Below, piece by piece: positions 11,724-14,899 of a stretch of DNA of 14,899 bases. The notes beneath the pieces are model-generated. The model searched no databases. It was given only the letters and a program-made list of their open reading frames with translations, and was not told where the DNA came from. Location: the NCBI GenBank assembly GCA_900319615.1, contig ONPE01000011.1, forward strand, positions 1 to 14,899, given 5' to 3'. The position numbers were made by a program, and so were the translations under genes. Position 1 is the first letter of the stretch; every line of letters begins with the position of its first letter. This DNA comes from an uncultured Eubacteriales bacterium. Lineage in GTDB: Bacteria > Bacillota > Clostridia > Oscillospirales > Acutalibacteraceae.

Positions 11724-12459
11724 CGTGACCCTCCTTGTAGCTTGCGTATATCTGCTTCATCTCGTCGGTGAAGCCGCTTTCGTCCTCGATGATAAGCGCA
11801 GGGAGGACGTCCATGTATCCGGGCTTTGAGCCGCGCTTTGCCTCGCATAAAAAGAGCTTGGGCGCTTTGCCGGCTCTGCCTTGCACCATGCGCAGGCGCT
11901 TGGGCTCCAGATCGTGCGCCCTCATGCAGGATAAAACGTCCGTGAGGCGTTCCGGCCGCTGGCACATCACAAAGCGGCCGCCGAAGCGCAGCAGCCACCT
12001 CGCCGCCTCGCAGATATCGTCGAGGGTGCACTCGCTCTCATGTCGGGCGGTCAGCTTGGAGGGATCGGGGTTGGTGATCCCGGAGCCGCTCAGCTTGTAC
12101 GGCGGGTTGCAGACGACGAGGTCGCTCTCTCCTGCCGGGAGCAGGCTCGCGATATCGCGGATATCGCCGTGCAGCGGATGTATCAGAGCGGATTTTTCAA
12201 CACCGTTTTGCAGGTTGAGGTCGATGCTGCTTTTGAGCAGCTCGATCGCGTCCTGCTGCAGTTCGACGGCGATGATGCTCTTGGGAGAGCTGTCGCGTAT
12301 CATCAGCAGCGGTATCGTGCCGCAGCCTGTGCCCAGCTCGACGACGCGGTCGCCGTTCTTCACGGCGGCGAAGTTTGACAGCAGTATCGTGTCGGTGGTG
12401 AAGTGGTGGGTGTCGGTGACGTAGATCTGTACGCCGCTGCCCAAGGGCTCTGTACGCAT
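11713..12459 (-). CDS. trmN6: tRNA1(Val) (adenine(37)-N6)-methyltransferase-like protein
   Basis: A 248-residue Rossmann-fold SAM methyltransferase. The SAM-binding motif ELGTGCGTIPLLMIRD is at 41-56, with acidic motif II in VELQQ (65-69), and the catalytic N6-adenine motif NPPY is at 118-121 in DLVVCNPPYK. The N-terminal segment DTHHFTTDTILLSNF (16-30) is typical of YfiC/YabB proteins, which modify A37 of tRNA-Val. The exact tRNA target in this organism is inferred. The ATG at 12459 follows AAAGGAG by about 8 bases. It is the first gene of the trmN6-rsmI-folC operon, whose 5' leader carries a copy of a dispersed repeat. Confidence 0.88.
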   Translation of the reverse strand: MRTEPLGSGVQIYVTDTHHFTTDTILLSNFAAVKNGDRVVELGTGCGTIPLLMIRDSSPKSIIAVELQQDAIELLKSSIDLNLQNGVEKSALIHPLHGDIRDIASLLPAGESDLVVCNPPYKLSGSGITNPDPSKLTARHESECTLDDICEAARWLLRFGGRFVMCQRPERLTDVLSCMRAHDLEPKRLRMVQGRAGKAPKLFLCEAKRGSKPGYMDVLPALIIEDESGFTDEMKQIYASYKEGHDGA

Positions 12460-12493
12460 ATCGGCTCTCCTTTCCGGTAATAGTCAATAATAA

Positions 12494-12532
12494 GGTTGAG
12501 ATTGCCACGGCTCCTTAGGAACCTCGCAATAA
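12494..12532 (-). repeat. Copy 1 of an ATTGCGAG...GGCAATCTCAACC dispersed repeat
   Basis: On the minus strand it reads TTATTGCGAGG-ttccta-AGGAGCCGTGGCAATCTCAACC. The conserved ends (ATTGCG and GGCAATCTCAACC) also occur at 14744-14777 on the opposite strand. It lies in the predicted 5' leader of trmN6, between promoter and start codon. Confidence 0.65.
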
Positions 12533-12535
12533 CAA

Positions 12536-12564
12536 TCTATATGCTCTGCTCGTAATGATATCAA
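12536..12564 (-). promoter_or_regulatory. Candidate promoter of the trmN6-rsmI-folC operon
   Basis: On the minus strand TTGATA (12559-12564) and TATAGA (12536-12541) are separated by 17 bases. Transcription would start near 12529, inside or at the edge of the repeat. Confidence 0.5.
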
Positions 12565-12601
12565 TAATATCATATCATAATCAAATGGGATTGTAAACCG
12601 A

Positions 12602-12632
12602 CAAAAAAATAACCGAGGCAAAAAGCCTCGGT
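12602..12632 (-). terminator. Intrinsic terminator of the ferredoxin gene
   Basis: On the minus strand ACCGAGGC (12625-12632), loop TTTTT, GCCTCGGT (12612-12619), then TATTTTTTT. It lies 17 bases behind the ferredoxin stop. Confidence 0.93.
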
Positions 12633-12648
12633 CATGTAACGAAGTTGA

Positions 12649-12819
12649 TTACTCGGCAGCGGGAGCCTCTACGGGGCAAGCATCTGCACAAGCGCCGCAC
12701 TCGATGCAAGCATCGGCGTCGATCTCGTACTTGCCGTCGCCCTCAGCGATAGCGTTAACGGGGCACTGATCTGCGCAAGCGCCGCAGGAAATGCAATCGT
12801 CAGAAATCTTATAAGCCAT
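12649..12819 (-). CDS. 2[4Fe-4S] ferredoxin
   Basis: A 56-residue clostridial-type ferredoxin, a soluble low-potential electron carrier. I translated it directly because it is shorter than usual ORF cut-offs. Cluster 1 is CISCGACADQCP with cysteines 9, 12, 15 and 19; cluster 2 is CIECGACADACP with cysteines 38, 41, 44 and 48. Both are the full CxxCxxCxxxCP pattern, related by the usual internal duplication. The protein starts MAYKISDDC and ends PVEAPAAE. The ATG at 12819 follows AAGGAGG by about 8 bases. It has its own promoter and terminator, so it is monocistronic even though it sits between ricT and trmN6. Partner enzymes cannot be read from the context. Confidence 0.97.
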   Translation of the reverse strand: MAYKISDDCISCGACADQCPVNAIAEGDGKYEIDADACIECGACADACPVEAPAAE

Positions 12820-12848
12820 GATGAAACCTCCTTATTGATTTTGACTTC

Positions 12849-12876
12849 ATTGTAGCACATAATTTTAAAAATTCAA
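12849..12876 (-). promoter_or_regulatory. Promoter of the ferredoxin gene
   Basis: On the minus strand TTGAAT (12871-12876) and TACAAT (12849-12854) are separated by 16 bases, giving a leader of roughly 25 bases. Confidence 0.65.
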
Positions 12877-12956
12877 GGTATTATATCAAAAATTAGCAAA
12901 AGCTAACTAAAAAACCTCTTCCTTGTAATTTTATGACAAATCGCAAGTCGGGCGGA

Positions 12957-13829
12957 TCACTTATCCTCCAGCTCTTTGAGCTCGTCAAGTTCCTTTTTGT
13001 TGACCTTGATGTATCCGTCCTTGACCACCTTTACCTCCTTGACCTTGAAGGTCTGAGGGGCGGCGTCCGCAGGGGTGTTGTCCATCTTGACCTTGAGGGT
13101 ACGGGTCAGCAGATTGGTCTCTACGACCAAGCCTCTGCCGTAGGGGGTCTTGACTATGGCTCCTACCTTGGGCGTGTGCTTCAAGAGGTCGGTGTATGCC
13201 TCCTGCTCGTATTTCAGACAGCACATCAGCCTGCCGCAGGTGCCGGATATCTTGGTGGGCGAGAGCGAGAGCCCCTGCTCCTTAGCCATCTTGATAGAGA
13301 CGGGATGGAACTCGCCCAAAAAGCTCGAGCAGCAGAAGGGTCTGCCGCATACGCCCAAGCCGCCGAGCATCTTGCTCTCGTCGCGCACGCCGATCTGCCT
13401 GAGCTCGATACGCGTGCGGAAGATGGACGCGAGATCCTTGACCAGCGCGCGGAAGTCGACTCTGCCGTCGGCGGTGAAATAGAAGAGTATCTTCGAGTTA
13501 TCAAAGGTGTACTCTACGTCCACGAGCTTCATCTCCAAGCCGTGCTCGGCTACCTTTTGCTCGCAGATCTTGAGAGCCTCCTTTTCCTTGCGGTGATTCT
13601 CCTCCAGACGGCGCATATCATCCTTTGTCGCCTTGCGGATCAGCTTTTTGAGCGGATGGACGATCTCTTCGTCGGGGACTTCTTTGTTCTCTATGGCTAC
13701 GACTCCGCACTCGACGCCCCTCGAGGTCTCGACGATAACGGTGTCGTTCAGCTTCAGCTTGTTGTTGTCGGGATCAAAGTAGTAGACCTTGCCTACCTCC
13801 TTGAATCTTACTCCGATTACTTCTGCCAT
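12957..13829 (-). CDS. ricT: RicT/YaaT-type PSP1-domain protein
   Basis: A 290-residue soluble protein of the PSP1 C-terminal domain family. In Bacillus subtilis YaaT (RicT) works with RicA and RicF to promote RNase Y-dependent mRNA processing and influences sporulation and competence; the complex carries Fe-S clusters. The cysteine-rich core is intact: GGLGVCGRPFCCSSFLGEF (156-174; Cys161, 166, 167), HPVSIKMAKEQGLSLSPTKI (175-194) and GTCGRLMCCLKYE (196-208; Cys198, 203, 204). The start at 13829 has AGGAGG 5 bases upstream; an in-frame start 30 bases further up lies inside holB without support. The start overlaps the 3' end of holB by 13 bases, so translation is coupled. The holB-ricT neighbourhood matches Bacillus. 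No clear terminator was found. Confidence 0.93.
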   Translation of the reverse strand: MAEVIGVRFKEVGKVYYFDPDNNKLKLNDTVIVETSRGVECGVVAIENKEVPDEEIVHPLKKLIRKATKDDMRRLEENHRKEKEALKICEQKVAEHGLEMKLVDVEYTFDNSKILFYFTADGRVDFRALVKDLASIFRTRIELRQIGVRDESKMLGGLGVCGRPFCCSSFLGEFHPVSIKMAKEQGLSLSPTKISGTCGRLMCCLKYEQEAYTDLLKHTPKVGAIVKTPYGRGLVVETNLLTRTLKVKMDNTPADAAPQTFKVKEVKVVKDGYIKVNKKELDELKELEDK

Positions 13830-14639
13830 GTGATCCTCCTGTATTGTGATGACAGCCACGTTGTAAGCAGCTGTATGTTGACGTTGGTTTTCAGTTTATC
13901 TATAGCCGCGCCGGTAGCCTCGATAAGCGCTATGGTACGGGCGCGGTCGAGCTTGCGGGTCAGCTTTTTGACGCTCTCGTCGCCTGTGGGGACGCCGCTG
14001 TAGAAGCACAGCGCCTGCCTCAGCTTTTCGCATAATACGGCGAGCGCAGACCTGAGCCGTTCTTTATCCTCGAGCGGGTGCAGCGCCGCGAGCAGGTCGT
14101 ATTCGTAGAGCGACACTATGCCGTTTATCATAGCGTCAGCCGCCTCTTCGCTCTCTTCATCGGTGAGAGAGGTGTTTTTCAGCGTGATGATCCTCGCTCG
14201 CGATCGCACGGTCAGCAGCAGATGCTGCGCGCTTTCGGCGGTGAAGATGAACAGCAGCTCCTGCGGCGGTTCCTCGATGGTTTTCAAAAGGGCGTTTTGC
14301 GAATCCTCCCTGAGCAGGGTATCCGCGTCGGTGAAGATGTATACCTTGCACCGGGCCTCGTTCGGCTTTATGCTGATCTGTGCGAGGTAATTGTCGCGCA
14401 GGTCTTTGAGCGAGAGGATGCCGCTTTTGAGATTCTTGCTGGGCTCGGGGATGAACACATCCGGATGCTTGCCGCCTAAGCTCCTCGCCCTCGCATACGG
14501 CTCCTGCAGCCAGCAGCACAGCGGCGCTGTCGCGTTCTTCCTTACTGCCGCCCTCGATGATGACGGTGTGCGGTATACGGCCTGAGCGTATCAGGCTGAG
14601 TATTGCAGCCTCGTTGTCCTTTTGCAGGTTGATATCCAC
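13817..14639 (-). pseudogene. holB: DNA polymerase III delta-prime subunit, frameshifted with a lost zinc loop
   Basis: Two overlapping minus-strand frames together make one HolB. The first (GTG at 14639, GGTGAG upstream) encodes about 53 residues: MDINLQKDNEAAILSLIRSG..., then a degenerate P-loop (IIEGGSKEERDSAA), ending AVCEGEE. The second, in the +1 frame from about 14479, encodes about 220 residues: LGGKHPDVFIPEPSKN, then KVYIFTDADTLLREDSQNALLKTIEEPP, FIFTAE, and TVRSRARI. These are clamp-loader (AAA+ delta-prime) hallmarks. At the junction (about 14477-14490) one extra base shifts the frame, and a segment of roughly 14 residues normally found there, with three of the four zinc cysteines, is absent. 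The combined length would be about 273 against a usual 310-330. HolB is expected to be essential, so a sequencing or assembly error, a recent mutation, or recoding are all possible. Confidence 0.85.
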
Positions 14640-14672
14640 GCTCTCACCGCCTTTTCAAACACATCTCAAATC

Positions 14673-14681
14673 ATTATAACA
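14673..14681 (-). promoter_or_regulatory. Candidate extended -10 promoter of holB-ricT
   Basis: On the minus strand TGTTATAAT is a full match to the extended -10 form TGnTATAAT. The -35 region is AT-rich without a clear box. The predicted start near 14666 leaves a leader of about 27 bases. Confidence 0.55.
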
Positions 14682-14709
14682 TATATTAAAATAAAAATCT
14701 ACTGTTATA

Positions 14710-14777
14710 TTTTATTAGTCATTGCGAGCCCTGTTTTATTAGTCATTGCGTGCCCTTTAGGGCGCGGCAATCTCAAC
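14710..14777 (+). repeat. Copy 2 of the ATTGCG...GGCAATCTCAACC repeat, with a duplicated left end
   Basis: TTTTATTAGTCATTGCGnGCCCT occurs at 14710-14732 and 14734-14756 (n = A, then T), separated by one base. The second copy continues through a hairpin (GTGCCCT-TT-AGGGCGC) into CGGCAATCTCAACC. The right end is identical over 13 bases to the copy at 12494-12532. It fills most of the gap 14682-14818. Confidence 0.7.
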
Positions 14778-14818
14778 CGATTGATGACATCGCTTATTTG
14801 CCGCTTGATGAGCCTTGT

Positions 14819-14899
14819 TTATTTCAGTCGGGCGATATTGGATATCACCTGACCGTCTTTGACCTCGATGACGCCGAAGCTCTTGCCGAAGCCTAAGGA
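14819..14899 (-). CDS. C-terminal fragment of an unidentified protein
   Basis: Only the last 26 codons and the TAA (14819-14821) are inside the window. The peptide begins SLGFGKSFGVIEVKDGQV and ends ISNIARLK, a beta-strand-like, glycine-rich C-terminus. The frame is open to the window edge. I do not recognise the family. It is not tmk or yaaQ, which precede holB in Bacillus. No terminator is seen between it and the repeat at 14710-14777. Confidence 0.55.
   Translation of the reverse strand, partial: SLGFGKSFGVIEVKDGQVISNIARLK

Noticed and set aside
12933..14003. 356-codon plus-strand frame across ricT and holB
   Set aside because: It is the reverse shadow of ricT, whose cysteine motifs are unambiguous; composition is leucine/valine-rich shadow type.

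Overview
The window looks like a chromosomal segment of an anaerobic, spore-forming Firmicute, most likely Oscillospiraceae/Ruminococcaceae (Ruminococcus-like). The evidence is a spoIIAA-spoIIAB-sigF sporulation operon, an archaeal/eukaryote-type prolyl-tRNA synthetase, a MetA with the acetyl-transferase signature, a RicT/YaaT protein next to holB, a short 2[4Fe-4S] ferredoxin, strong AGGAGG ribosome binding sites, GC-rich genes separated by AT-rich gaps, and several intergenic repeats of a kind common in gut Clostridia. The species cannot be named from the sequence alone.

Layout. Positions 1-580 carry two minus-strand genes: the N-terminus of a TspO/MBR protein, cut by the window edge, and an 87-residue protein of unknown function. 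From 1022 to 7603 the genes read on the plus strand: a phosphomannomutase/phosphoglucomutase, a membrane-anchored XRE-type regulator, acyl carrier protein, a two-gene toxin-antitoxin-like module (DUF4258 protein plus YgiT-type zinc finger protein), prolyl-tRNA synthetase and homoserine O-acyltransferase. The direction switches at a convergent junction (7604-7879), which holds a strong terminator and a nested inverted-repeat element. From 7880 to the end the genes read on the minus strand: the spoIIA operon, a trmN6-rsmI-folC operon, a monocistronic ferredoxin, ricT with a frameshifted holB, and the C-terminus of an unidentified protein.

How the genes relate. The block holB-ricT ... trmN6-rsmI matches a gene order known from Bacillus subtilis (holB-yaaT-yabA-yabB-yazA-yabC). 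Here a ferredoxin with its own promoter and terminator sits in the middle, yabA and tmk are not seen, and folC is joined to the end by a 4-base ATGA overlap. The spoIIA operon is compact, with overlapping stops and starts. The plus-strand genes appear to be mostly separate transcription units, several with good sigma-A promoters (acpP, the toxin-antitoxin-like pair, proS).

Most notable: a holB reading frame broken exactly where the Cys4 zinc loop should be; a toxin-antitoxin-like pair between acpP and proS; an XRE regulator fused to a glycine-spaced repeat and a duplicated membrane motif; a 16-bp perfect tandem repeat abutting a 14-bp perfect hairpin behind folC; and at least four distinct families of non-coding repeat. 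I did not find a CRISPR array, rRNA, tRNA, transposase, phage gene, T-box or SAM riboswitch.
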